Shown here: in pieces, positions 23,480 through 35,347 of the stretch
Position numbering within the stretch: the first letter of the stretch is position 1
Layout of the letters: each line of letters begins with the position of its first letter
DNA from: Bisporella sp. PMI_857
Taxonomy: Eukaryota; Ascomycota; Leotiomycetes; Helotiales; Helotiaceae
Length of the DNA stretch: 64,000 bases
Assembly (NCBI GenBank): GCA_021307315.1
Contig: JAJSPD010000014.1
Coordinates: 682,001 to 746,000, forward strand
Reading direction: 5' to 3'
Notes under the pieces: model-generated
Database searches by the model: none
The model's input: only the letters and a program-made list of their open reading frames with translations
Told to the model about the DNA's origin: nothing
Translations under genes and position numbers: made by a program

Positions 23480-24323
23480 CATATGGATGCTTGGATCAAG
23501 ACTCATCGATATATCCGACTCACAGAACGGGACTCAGGCGATTTATCCCCTGCCGGAACTCTCTGTTCGAAGTGGGTGCAAGGAGGATGTGTACCGCATC
23601 AGAGTAATGCTATTGAATTGGATATACAATAATTTTGAAGCAATTGAAAGAGTTGGTTGTAAGCATTGATCTGGGCAACTATTATAACTTCTACTTTCTC
23701 TACTTTCCTCCTAGTTCTATGGTTTATTTGTATGTATGACCAACACTTTTCTTGCTACAATCCCCGATTTATAGAAACTTATTGAGAGCTGATCAAAGTC
23801 CTATATTTAAAAGTTTAAAAGACTGAAACCACTTGTTAGAGAGGCGAGCGTTGAAACACTGAAGGTCAGAAGATTGGTTATCAAGGCTATGTGACTTGTA
23901 TTTAGAAACTGCATTTCTCAAATCCAAAAATGGTAGATTTGATGGCTTAGTTTCAAATCACAGACCTACATGAACCAAATTCCATATTAGTATTCTCCCG
24001 TTGAGACAACTTTGAACTCACGAAGCTCCTGTTGTCACTCCCTCGATCATGTGTCGCGGGACATTTTGGTTCATAGATACTGGGGTCATGATATGTCCCG
24101 CTGCATGATTACCAAATGAAGCTGCTATCGGAACCCGTAATATGAGATATCTCTATGGTTTCTTTCACCTGAGGAATCAAGAAAAAGTAGAGTATAATTT
24201 GATAAGAGTCTCTCATTCATTAACCTATACTTTATTTTGGTCGCTTTCCTTCGGACTTAGCTTCACCCATTATCCAAACATCTATCTATTTTCAGCCACG
24301 ATCATCCAGCGAACGGAGACACC
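23480..24323. other. intergenic stretch, no supported gene
   Basis: About 0.85 kb with the 3' end of the P450 and the promoter of the DUF4267 gene. A pyrimidine-rich track just before 24,324 resembles a fungal leader. No further gene seen. Confidence 0.5.
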
Positions 24324-24778
24324 ATGTCGAAGTCGTACTACTCATACGCGCTCGATGCAGCTACCTTGACCATTGGTTCGGCGTTAATTTACTCAGGTGT
24401 CCTGGGCACCTTCATCAATCCTCTTGCCTGTATCTCATCATCTTGAGCCCCATCCTCTCTCATCTTGTATTTAACCCAATTTCGCTAACTCGGTAAACTA
24501 CAGTGGCAAGATTCTTCGGTTTTCCTAAAGCAACTGATGAGATGGTCATCCTCTTCCCGTCCGCCACCGGTCGAAACCTTGGCGCCGGAATTTTCGTTTG
24601 GCTCATGACTCTGCTGGGCGAGAGGAAAGCTCTTGGAATCTTTCTCTTGTGTTGGACGTGGGCAGGTATTGCCGACACGAAGCTTCTGTACGAAAACGGG
24701 GGGCAGGATCAGTTCATGCATATGCGGAACATCGCTATCCTAACGGTTCTGGGTCCTCTTTTGATCAAATCCGCATGA
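24324..24778 (+). CDS. DUF4267 small integral membrane protein
   Basis: Two exons, 24,324-24,429 and 24,504-24,778, with a 74-nt intron (GTATCT to CTACAG; branch CTAAC). The joined frame gives 126 residues. Sequence features are a first hydrophobic helix (LTIGSALIYSGVLGTFINP), then FGFP, a small polar loop and two or three further helices (GIFVWLMTLLGERKALGIF; LCWTWAGIAD; AILTVLGPLL). This pattern matches fungal DUF4267 proteins, a DoxX-like four-helix family of unknown function often found near metabolite genes. The open frame before the ATG has no coding signature. Confidence 0.78.
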
Positions 24779-25932
24779 GGGAAGAATATACGACTCCGCA
24801 AGTCAGGGCATCTTGCAGTCCTTAATTACTGTTGACATCAGTAAAGAATGGGACTAGTGACGAATGGGATTTCTTCCGGGCCGCCCAACAGAATTGCAAA
24901 TGGTAGTTTACCTGATCGGCGAGAATTGCATGATGGTACGTCTTGGGGGACTACGGAACCTATACTTAATCGTCTTTCAGGCTCCCTGAACCTTTGGAGC
25001 AAAAAGCCATGCACATATTTTCGAATCCTTTAAGCCCAGTCCTCAAAGGAAATTTTCAATAACCAGACCTCGAGTTTTCCGAGGATATATGCGCATCACC
25101 AAACATTGTTCCCCAGAAATTCCAAATAACTAATACAAGAATTTTATAGTTCAAGGCTTGATTAATGATGTTATTGTTTGCGATCTCTCATGAATTGCGT
25201 TTTTACTATAGCTATACAGTTTTCTTTATTCTCTTGTGCAACCGTTCATATACCGTTCTCCCATCAACTTGGATCTATGTATCTAGGCATATCATAGAAG
25301 CAGCCTGTATTTCAGCACTGTGCGAAATTAGTTCTGTGCATGTTCACTTATTATCCAGAACAGCAACTCTTTCGCATCACTTAAATGATGGTCAAACAAG
25401 CATTTCTATACCAGGTTTCTTCTTGCAGGTTTGAGGACTACAGATGCCGATGCTCTAATGCATTGATTACATTGCCAGAATAACGCATTAAGCATATCTT
25501 ACCATAAAGTTTTTGAAAGATATTTGTTCCTCACAGGCAAGAGCCACGTGATCGGTTTATAACGTGGTGGATCTTTCTCGCTTGGAGCCCCTATATCTGG
25601 CGAGTCAGAGTTCCCGACGCTAATGGTAACTTGGTCTTAGCTTCCCGTTTCTTCGAGCATGAATTTGTAAGCCATACAATCATCTCAGCTTGTAACGCCC
25701 CATTTGCGCCAGAAAAGTATAATTATGACACATTGTGAAACACTTACCCCGCTGCTCCTCAAGCAACTTCAGGTAGAAGATGAACCACTGATGATAAATA
25801 CTCTCTTCACCGCACGGTAACTCTATCCTGAGTGTGAATATATAATTAACATCCCTTCCCAGCTTTGGAGCCTCATCAAGCACAACTTGTTCTTCATTTT
25901 CAAAGCGAGAGATATCGTCACATATCCTCACA
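24779..25932. other. intergenic stretch, no supported gene
   Basis: About 1.15 kb of AT-rich DNA. The plus-strand frame at 25,165-25,434 and minus frame at 25,680-25,931 have no domain. Promoter of the DUF1993 gene expected in the last 200 bp. Confidence 0.45.
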
Positions 25933-26608
25933 ATGCCTTCTCTCTACGAGATCTCCATCCCAGTGTTCGTCGCCAATCTCAAAATCCTCTCCTCTCTGCT
26001 TACGAAAGGTATCGATCATGTTGGCGAAGAAAAAGCTTCCGAGCTCCTCAACTCCCGCCTCATAGCTGATATGCAGCCACTCACCTACCAAATCCAGCGC
26101 GTCAGTGACACCTCTAAGGGTCTCGCGACACGCCTTAGCGGCGGCAAGGTTGAGAACGTCATTTGGGCAGGTAAGTTTGGCTTCTCGCACTACATTCCTC
26201 TCTCATAATTATTGATGACGCTTCGATCCAAGACATATGTAGCCTTTCAAAATTTATAATCGGGCAGATTCCAATCTAGAACAACATAACACAATGAACA
26301 CGATGAACAAGCAAGCTGACTCTAGGTGTGGTCGAGCAGACGACGAGAATAGCTTCCCCGCCCTGCAAGCACGCATCCAGAAGACAATCGCCTTCCTGGA
26401 AGCGGTACCTCAGTCTGCGTTCGATGGTCAGGAAGATGCGGAGATAGTGTTTAAGACTAGGTCCGGGGAGACGAAGTTCACGGGATCAAGTTATGTCCTG
26501 AAGTTTGCGATCCCAAATTTCTTTTTCCATTTCGTTACAGCCTTTGCGCTGTTGAGGAAGGAGGGTGTTCCTATTGGGAAAAATGATTACTTGCAACCTA
26601 GAAAATAG
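25933..26608 (+). CDS. DUF1993 family protein
   Basis: Two exons, 25,933-26,170 and 26,340-26,608, separated by a 169-nt intron (GTAAGT to GAGCAG). Joining gives 168 residues, the usual length of the family. The segments PSLYEISIPVFVANLKILSSLL, RLIADMQPLTYQIQRVSDTSKG, ALQARIQKTIAFLEAVPQSAF and FAIPNFFFHFVTAFALLRKEGVPIGK-type tail are all in the expected order, including the C-terminal GKNDYL. These small alpha-helical proteins are common in fungi and bacteria, related in fold to DinB-like proteins; their activity is unknown. An upstream acceptor at TCTAG would shift the frame, so the GAGCAG site was chosen. Confidence 0.82.
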
Positions 26609-29600
26609 GTTGTTGGTACTCATTTTGGGTAGGAGAATACGTCTGCAAGTGTGTCGCGGTACCCATGCGTCTCAATTCCTACAACCACCCAGGAATTAAC
26701 AGATGATATTGGCCGAGACATCCTCGAAGACGTAGGGATTGATAAAGGTACGGCAACATGATCGGGTGCCGAGTTCATTACGCAATTGGGCGGGCACTGT
26801 TTCTGGAAAGGAACTTTCGGAGAGCTGCCTTATCAACATGTAGAGATAACTTGATTATTTTACAACTCAGAAGTCCTTAAGAAAAGCCTTATGCACAATT
26901 GAGGAGAGGACAAAGCCTTTCTCATTGTTTTCATAAATTGCATACATTGAACAAGTTTCATAACTCAACTTAACGCAGGATGAATGTTGGGAGCCTCAGG
27001 CACCTACTTAGCTATCCTTCTTCCCTCCTCTCTTCTCTCTTCAGACGATCGCAGCCCTTTCAGCTATCCAATACGACTCAAGCGTTATTTCACACTGTCA
27101 GAGCCTCCCACTCGGTTGCCGTGATCCCTACTTGAGGCGTTACAACGAAGTCCTTGTGGGCCATTCGGATCATAGCATGAAAACATAGTTGAGTCTGAAT
27201 TTCTTTAAATTAAGTAATAACAAAAGGTAAACCAAGCTCCTAAATGGATAGCTTTTGGGGATTTGGCTCGCTCCGTCGATGCGAATTGTAATGGCATAAG
27301 AGCTGCTAAAATTTCTGAGGTGAGTTCTCACACGCCTACGATGGTACGGTAGCAAGAACAATTGCATAAAGCATATCAGTAATAAGAGTGAGTCGATGTA
27401 GGGCTGCACCAAAACTAATTGCCAAAATGCCCACACTCTGTCTGTTATTTTACGTGGTTTTACGCACGCTTTTCCGCTTAGTGGGCCGAGAGAATGAGCT
27501 ACATCGAGATATCCATAGCTTCTCAGTCTCCCACAGCGATGTAGATGTAAGGAATTGAGGTCACTATGTAGTAATTGATGGAAAAGATGCCAGGTTTTAC
27601 TAGCATTCAATTGCAGAATTCAACATCTCACCAGCGTAGAAAAGGGATAGGAGGTTGAAAGCAAACACATTTATCCGCATCGTCTATGAATTATGGCTTC
27701 CGAAGCACTTTGAATAATTTGCTCTGTCATTGACACGCTACCAGTTGACTTAAACTTTGGCTTTTGAGCAGGATTCGGACCTGGCTTCTTCACGCTCAGG
27801 ATTATCCCTACGATTTAAAGGTTCTGGCTTCGCTGATGAACCAGCAATACCAAACAGCTAACCAAGAGTCCAGCCAATCACTCCAGATACAACAGTCAAG
27901 ACAGTATCCTCTAAAGGGAAAGGACGAAGTAACGAATCTCACTCACATTCAAGTCGCGACACTCATCAAGTCACGCTAAATGCGAATCTAACGTTACTGC
28001 ACAAGCAGTGACTAGTTTCTAGTGCTTCGGACCGGTCGCTGTTGCTGGTTGCGGACGACGGTACTGACGAATTCGCAATCTTCTTCCATCTTGAACTGTA
28101 ATGATCGGTGCTCACTGTCTAGAGTCGACAAGGAGAAAGAAGGACCAAGACCACTAAATTGACCATGCTGTTGCCTAGGCTGATAAGCCTGTCGCTGCTA
28201 GCATTGAATGTTTCCGAGGCTTTAATTGTGACGCTACGCAGTTGAGCAAGAAGTTTGAGGGTGAGGTGGGCGATGTTGAATCGGCTGGAGCTTTATCTTC
28301 AGACTTGATTAATACTTGTAACGTCTCAGAAATAGCTGACTCATTAGGTTTGATTCTCATTCTCTAACAGAGGTGCCTGCGTCTACCTTTGGCCTTCATT
28401 CTAAGAACCTCTGGAACAGGTAGCCAAATCATTGTAACTAAACCATTTGTTTCTAGGTACTGTTCTGGTCTATGTCCTTCCATCGGGGTACGATTTCAGT
28501 ATTATCTTGCCGGTTTAAGGGACAGGCTAACTGCTTCCCGAAATTATTTCACCTTGTCATCGTGAGGACATCACAGCATTCTATGAAGTGGTTTTACGAG
28601 ATTGAATATTCGAAATCACCAAGCACTCAAGCAAATGAGCACCAGAGGACTCAAGACCAACCATCTCCAAGCAAAGGGGGGATGCAACGGGACAGTACAA
28701 CAGAGACTCAGGAGACGGACACGCTTTGCGTCATAACTTGCGCAGCCAATGGCCGCCCGAGGGTGTTTTTACCATCCAGAGGTGTAGTGACCAAAGGGTT
28801 GTGGATCTCGAAATTGGGAACCCCCCCGGCGGCACTCACTACACGAAGATGACATGTCTTGCTCAAGGCAAGGCAGAGGGCGAAAGCCATGATTCATAAG
28901 CGTGGGGAACCTAAAACTGGGTACTAGGTTCGCGCAACTAACTGTGGGCATAATCTAGAGAAGCTGAATAAAGGCGGTGCAGGTAATTATGATTGAGTCG
29001 TAGTTGAGCCGCCGTGCCAGTAGGTTTCTTGCTTAGTTAAAGTGCCAAGACCGACGGCCCATGATATCATCAGAGATTGCGAACGTTATTTGTGAAAATA
29101 GTTAACACATTTAAAAAGGTGAAAATCCAGTAGTTGTGGTGGTTGTCTGTCAATTATTATTGAGCTTTTTTTATCCTAAAAATTATTTACAATTATTACA
29201 AGTGATTGCTAAGCGGTTTGTACAACTTACAATAGTGTTTGTGAAACCGCTAGGTGTAGTTATTTGTTATAGCTTAACGCTTCTTCAGCTTCTTACACTA
29301 ATTTTATTATTTCTTACATACCTTTATTCTTTCTCTTTAGCTAGATGAATATGCTTTATTCAACTGTTATTACTCTAATATCATAAACTATAATACGGGT
29401 CTGACACCGGAAGTCTGCTACCAGAATAGTACAGGTAATCTCTAATAGCGCCGCTCGTGTTGTGCAACAAGATTGTTATGCACGCTGACAACTTTGAAGG
29501 TCCAATTAAGAACCTGCCCGCTTTAATATCACGTGCAGTGACCTCCTTCTCTTCGCCCGACTTGACCACAACACTGTCAGAGTCTCCACAACACTTCCTG

Positions 29601-29671
29601 ACATGGCACTCCCTCGTGAAATATAAAAAATCGCCCCGTGCTCGCTGTGTCAGGATCTTCAAAAGAAGAAA
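26609..29671. other. 3-kb gene-poor stretch
   Basis: No recognisable domain on either strand. The longer open frames (27,170-27,610 minus; 28,472-28,852 plus) have no splice partners and no family resemblance. A strongly T/A-rich low-complexity block lies at about 29,100-29,350. This could be the remnant of degraded elements, but no terminal repeats or transposase motifs were found. Confidence 0.45.
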
Positions 29672-31869
29672 GGCGCGGCCCGTCTAGCACTCGATTTCAA
29701 ACCTCATGAGCTGCAGACATCTATATCTAAGACCGGGTGCGTTAGCTGTTCACTCATTCTTGAAGGGATTCGCTGTTTTGAAAACAATATGTGGTCTTTC
29801 GAGAAACATGTAGCGCATGTGTGTGGTTACGGTCTTGCTACCAACCAAGAGACCTTTTCCATCCAGGTCTATTTTATTGATGATAGACCAAAACTTGTTA
29901 TTGAGTATTTTTATTCTCAAAATGGTGTGCTGGCTAAATTGAAGATATTTGGTCCCTGTTAACGTACAGTTTAGATTCTTATGCTCGATCTTGGCAGGCC
30001 ATCAAACCTGTATCGCTTACGAATGGCAATCCATTAGGTCCGCAAAGTATGAGCTGGGTGAACTCCCTTCTTAGTGAATGCCTCCATCATCATGAAGATT
30101 GTCCGTCCATTGGCGAAGATCGACTTCCATTTAGAATCTTGGCCCTTGAAGCCCCTTTAGATGGCCATCCGATCGTCAGACTCGAGGAGAATGAGACAAA
30201 ATATGGCCGCTACGCAACACTGAGCCATCGCTGGGGCTCGCAGCAGAGCTGCACCACAACATTGAGCACCCTCAAGACTCGGCAGATTCATATCCCTTAG
30301 AATGAAATCCCAAAGACGTTCCAAGATAGCATCATATATTGCATTAGCCTGAATATTCACTATCTTTGGATTGATGCCCTATGCATTATACAGGACTCAG
30401 AATCCGACTTGGAAATTTAATCTTCGAAAATGGCCAATATATATCAAAACTCATATATTACACTAGCGGCAGCTGCCGCAGCCAATGACTCGGAAGGCTG
30501 TTTCATGCAAACCCAGATCTCTAGCAAAGAATTCAAACTTACGGCTTCAGAAGCGTACCCGCCGATATTTGTTCGCAGAAAACTGGACCACTGGATCATC
30601 CCTCCAACCGAGGCATCTATGCAACAAGCTCCTCTTCTTACTCGTGGTTGGGTATTCCAGGAACGAATTCTCTCCCCCAGGGTACTTTATTTCTGTCGTC
30701 GAGAGCTGTTATGGGAGTGTGAATGTGTGATAACATGTGAATGCGGAAGTGAAAGCCAACTGGCCAGCACTAAATTAGACCTAGATCCAGACTTTGAAAG
30801 TATTAAGGATAATATTATTAAACGCCCCCGAGGCAAACCATCACTATACCGTCGAGCAGTAAGACTGATGTATCCACACCTGTTCCCTAATGAACAAGCT
30901 TTGCCTGAGGACAGATACTTAGATGAGTCAGATTTGGATGAAACATATTCCGAAGATGAAACTACATCCACTAACCCCGCGACTCAAGAAGATCATAGTT
31001 TGACGTTCGAGAATTGGATTTCGACCATGAAGTTCTCGGAGAAATGGCACCGGAATGTCGAGAGATATTCGACTTTAAAATTAACGAAACCTTCTGACTA
31101 TCTACCTGCCCTTTCGGGTCTTGCCCAGCTCACTTCGAGCTCTCTAAAGTTATATGCTGCAGGCTTATGGACTGACACCATCTCCGCTGATCTCCTGTGG
31201 AGAGTAGATAAGCTTCAACTTGATTCTGGCAGACCCTTAGAGACTAGAGGTCCATCTTGGTCATGGGTTTCGGTCACTTCCCGTGTCAGCTACTGGACTT
31301 TGGAAGAAGCGATAAATTATACCAAAGAGTTAATATCAAGCGACTCCGTGGGAACTTCGTTCAATCGTAGTGGGCGTATTCACGTTCAACATCACCCTCA
31401 GCCAATGCCTGCAAGGTCACTCAATAATATATCCTGTACCACGGAAGCGAAGGGTGAAAATAGGTTCGGTGAAGTACATGCTGGTGAGCTATCTCTGACT
31501 GGATACTTACAAGACGTCACCTTGGAATATGTTTTCGACTCTGTATACGTCGAGGGGCGAAATTGGCCAAAAATGCAACCAAATCCACTCAGGTACGAGC
31601 TGCGCATTAACATCCCTGCTCTCGGCGAACTTAGTGTTCCATTCTATGCAGACTATATTCTGAGCAACCGCGCTGCCGGTCAATTGCCGGACCATACACA
31701 GCTCTCATTATTGCAGATCTTTCCAGGTACATGCCTCGTTCTCAAACCTACCGGCCAAGATTCGGTTTTCGAGAGAATCGGGGTATTTCAAGCACACGCC
31801 GCCTTCGGGAGTATGTATCATGCTGACGTAATGGAGCGGGCAAAAGAATGTAGGATAACAATTATATGA
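29672..31869 (+). pseudogene. HET-domain (heterokaryon incompatibility) gene, broken
   Basis: A HET protein can be followed from about 29,672 (GAARLALDFKPHEL, CSLILEGIRCFE) to the stop at 31,869. The HET core is present: YATLSHRWG, then IPKTFQDSIIYCISLNIHYLWIDALCIIQDS and YQNSYITLAAAAAANDSEGCF, then RGWVFQERILSPRVLYF. Two in-frame stops interrupt the core: TAG at 30,298-30,300 and TAA at 30,418-30,420; the frame before, between and after them is the same. The N-terminal exon also does not splice cleanly onto 29,998, which suggests a further lesion or a missed intron. Intact HET proteins trigger cell death after fusion of incompatible hyphae. The long 479-residue 3' part is otherwise open, so the decay is recent. 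Confidence 0.8.
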
Positions 31870-32363
31870 CGGAAAAACGATCAACACGCCCGCCGGTCTC
31901 GCTCGGACAGCCGGATCGTTGAGACTTAAGGGTTGTTACTACCACATTCTATTTGGGATATAATTTAATATGCTATAAGAGGGTGTAGCTTAATGCGTAT
32001 GAGCACGCTATAGTTCCAATGCATACGCGGTGCGCTGCCGCCATTCCCCGGAACCTTTCGGTGATTTCCATGAGTGGATGATAATGAAATGATTAGACGA
32101 GTTTCTTCTGGCTTCCAAATACAGTTCCATTGAATTCCTCTCCATGCCTAATTATGGAACTATCAACAGATAGTTTCTGAATTTTGAAAGACAGATCTCG
32201 ATTGTTGCCCGCCCGAATGTTGCAACTACCTTTGTCGCCATTATGACTTGTGCATTACCTTGAAAATATTTCACCTGACTGGGAAGAATAGCTCCTCTGA
32301 TACAGGGTATATTATTCTTTATTTCATTATTTACAAGCACGCTAAAGATAAATTACATCATTT
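31870..32363. other. intergenic stretch between convergent genes
   Basis: About 0.5 kb of 3' flanks of the HET relic and the 5'-nucleotidase gene. No gene seen. Confidence 0.5.
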
Positions 32364-34249
32364 TTATAGCATGACCAACAGTGCGGAACCAAGTCCCACG
32401 ATACTCAACAATAGCCACATGTTTTGCCCGATAATGCTTCCACCACTTGGGCTACTCGTTGCTGCTGCTGGCGTGCCAGCCCCAGTACCTGTAGCTGTCT
32501 CGGTCGGAGTCGTCGTGGTGCCGTTGACAGCCTTAATACGCCCATCTAAGGTAATGTTCACCGGGCTTTGGCTGATAATGTAGTTCGTCAGGACCTGATC
32601 TTGTGTATCTAAAGTAGCGAAATCAGTCTTCTTCTGGAAAATGTTGTCGCCTCCACCAGCCAAGAAGTCCAATGTGACAACGCTATAGTTTGCGGCTTTG
32701 TCGAGCGGCTTGCCACCAACCGTGACGTTGACAAGCTTTGAGCCGTTGTTAGCAGTCGGGTTGTATTCGATGGTGATACCCTTCGAGACCTGGACCGCAG
32801 ATGTCACGACCTTTTGGTTATATTGGTTGATCTTTGTGTAGACACCCTCGAGGGTCTTCCATAGCTCATCGCCGCTGATCTTGATCTCCACAACCGCGTT
32901 GCCGAAGGGGAAAGAAGTCAGGACCTCGCCCCGAGTAATAACTCCCTCGTCAATAGTAGCACGAATACCACCAGCGTTGATCAGAGCAAAATCAGCGGTT
33001 TTAGAGATATTGAGGCGGTAAGACAACATAGCATCGGCCATGAAGTCACCGAGTAGACACTCCTGGCGCTGGCAGAGAGTCTGATCTAGGTTTACGCTAG
33101 AATCTCCAACCCTTTGGTTGGAAAATGCCTGGAATGGCAAAGCCCATTCCTTGATTTGGGCCTCGAGTTCAGGGTCTTGAGCAGTCTTGTTATCCATGTG
33201 GATTGGAGCTCCGTGGTAAGCCAGGATCTTGCCACTTGGGTCGTAGGTAACATCAATGTAGCCAAGGTATTCACCCCATCGATAACTATCGATATGGTTA
33301 GAAGGAGTACATGTGCAAAAAGTACAGAAAACCTACGCAGTGACAATAAACACTTCGTCGCCATCCTTGTTTGTCTCGATGGTTGGGTATGGCCCCTGAG
33401 CACCAGTGAAGTTGCCTAGGGGTGTGTGGCTGTGGCCACCCATAATGAGCTGTAGGCCGGTTGTTGCCTTAGCCAGCTTCTGATCTTCTTCATACCCGAT
33501 GTGGGTGATGGCTGCAATACGCGTAATGTTGGTAGTGCTCTTGATTAGGTTGATTGTGTTTTGAACCGCTTCAATGGGATCGGAAAACAGAGTACCATCA
33601 CCAGGGTTAGAAATAGAGGGAGTTTCATCAGTGGTAACACCAATAACGGCCAATTGAAACTCCTCATATATGTGGAATGGCTTGATGGTTTTGTTGAGAA
33701 CTGGGTGATCCGAAACAATGTTGGCGCTGATGATTGGGAAGGTCAAGTTCTCGAGGAAAGCTCCCAACTTATCATCGCCGCCGTCGAATTCGTGATTTCC
33801 CAAAGTCATACCATCAAAGCCGAGCTGATTGATGGTCTCCGCAATCTTCTCGCCCCCATAGTAATTGTAATACAGAGTACCCTAAGACAATTAGCCTCCC
33901 AAAAACCCAAGCACATACGAGCGGCGAAGGGGAGCGCACGAACCTGGAATTCATCCCCAACATTCAGGAATAAACTGTCTTGCAGTCCAGGTCGAAGTTC
34001 CTTAAGTTTTTGCGATACACGAGCGTATCCACCAAAGCAGCCAGCCGAAGGATTAGTACAGTTCGTCCCCGATGACCTGAATTCGTCAAGATGCGCATGG
34101 ACATCATTGATGTGGAAGAAGGAGATGTTGTAATTCCCTTGCTCGTCAATGAAGCGCTTGTTCAATGAGCGTTTACTAAACAAGGCGTCTTCGGCTGTCG
34201 CAACCGCAACGGCAGCGGAAATGAGCGACAAAGATTGTGTAAACTTCAT
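32364..34249 (-). CDS. secreted, probably GPI-anchored 5'-nucleotidase (metallophosphoesterase, UshA/NT5E family)
   Basis: Three exons on the minus strand (34,249-33,944; 33,881-33,337; 33,285-32,364) with introns of 62 and 51 nt give 590 residues. A signal peptide (residues 1 to about 19, MKFTQSLSLISAAVAVATA) precedes the metallophosphatase domain with INDVHAH (about 47-53), NVGDEFQGT, GNHEFD (130-135) and GGHSHT motifs, all metal ligands present. The 5_nucleotid_C domain follows (GDFMADAML, NAGGIR, GGGDNIF). A Ser/Thr/Pro-rich linker and a hydrophobic C-terminal helix (WLLLSIVGLGSALLVML) fit a GPI-attachment signal. The enzyme would strip phosphate from extracellular nucleotides (EC 3.1.3.5-type). 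Confidence 0.93.
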
Positions 34250-35347
34250 GACTGCGAGTTCAATTGACCCGATATTGAAGCAATTGGAGGAAAGACGAGA
34301 AAATCGAGCATGGTCATCGTGCGGAGAGTTCTACGATAAATATGTGAATATTTTCATAACATGGGTAGCACAGGGACTCAGAAAGGTCAGCCTCGCCCCA
34401 AGTCTTGATCTAGAAGGCGACAAGACATTCCATCGTAGATATGGAAGCTTGTTCGTCGAGTTGACGAGGCACGAGGGGCGGAGAGCGGCGATGGATGGCT
34501 GTTCGGGCGGGCTGGAAAGTATGTTGAGTGGTGCCAAGGCTGTACAGTACATGCAGATAGCCTTACGGCATGGTATGGCCATGTATGATTCGAGGAGATG
34601 CAGGAAACGACTGTCTGGAGGGAAGCGATCGTCGCTGACAAGATTTGGGGACAGCCTTGTCATGCCTTGTCATGCTTACAGTACTGTAACTCTCATGCCT
34701 ATCTCGCCAAGGGGCCGCATCTTGGCGTTACGGAGTCAGCCCATGATAAGAAAGCGGAGGAGAGGGGAATACCCGCCTCCCCATCGTTCAAAGAGTATAT
34801 TTCTCCCTCATTAGTATCAGCCTTCGGAGGAGACAGCCAAAACGGGGCCGCCGCATAGAACGCTATCTGATCCAAACTTGCTGTTGTCAATTACATTAAT
34901 CCTCCGAATGTTTATCTTTGCTATCAGGTTCCACGTGCCTGCCAAGATATGCGATGCACTCCGCTTTCCGACTTGGCAGATACCGACAACCCACGTAAGT
35001 AGAAAAAACTTTGGCATAAAATGAGACTTAAAGATTCCGCCCACAAGTTGGGAAGGTCATAAACATGAGGCTTGAAAACTCTGAACAAGGCTGAGCATGT
35101 GATGGGAACGTCTTTGATCGATATTTCTCTCCAGAGATTACTAAACTGCATGATCATGTTATCTTTGAATCATCAGTTAGCTTTTGCAATTGGAACCAGC
35201 TCTCGAGAGACCTCAAGGCTTCTTCCAAAACTAAAACTCCGAGCGCTTTCCGGTTCATCCCTGTGTCTATATTCCATATGAAGTTTGTTCAGCCACGGCG
35301 GTGAAGTACTCGCTTGATGCATACAGTACCGTCCCTCCCTTCTTCAT
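34250..35347. other. intergenic stretch, no supported gene
   Basis: About 1.1 kb upstream of the 5'-nucleotidase gene and downstream of the P450 relic. A 221-codon plus-strand frame overlaps the nucleotidase 5' end but has no domain and antisense codon structure, so it is not called. Confidence 0.5.

Noticed and set aside
26609..29671. Transposon remnant
   Set aside because: No terminal repeats, target duplications or transposase/reverse transcriptase motifs were found; only low-complexity A/T sequence.
34149..34814. 221-codon plus-strand frame
   Set aside because: It overlaps the 5' end of the 5'-nucleotidase gene antisense and has no domain or codon signature.
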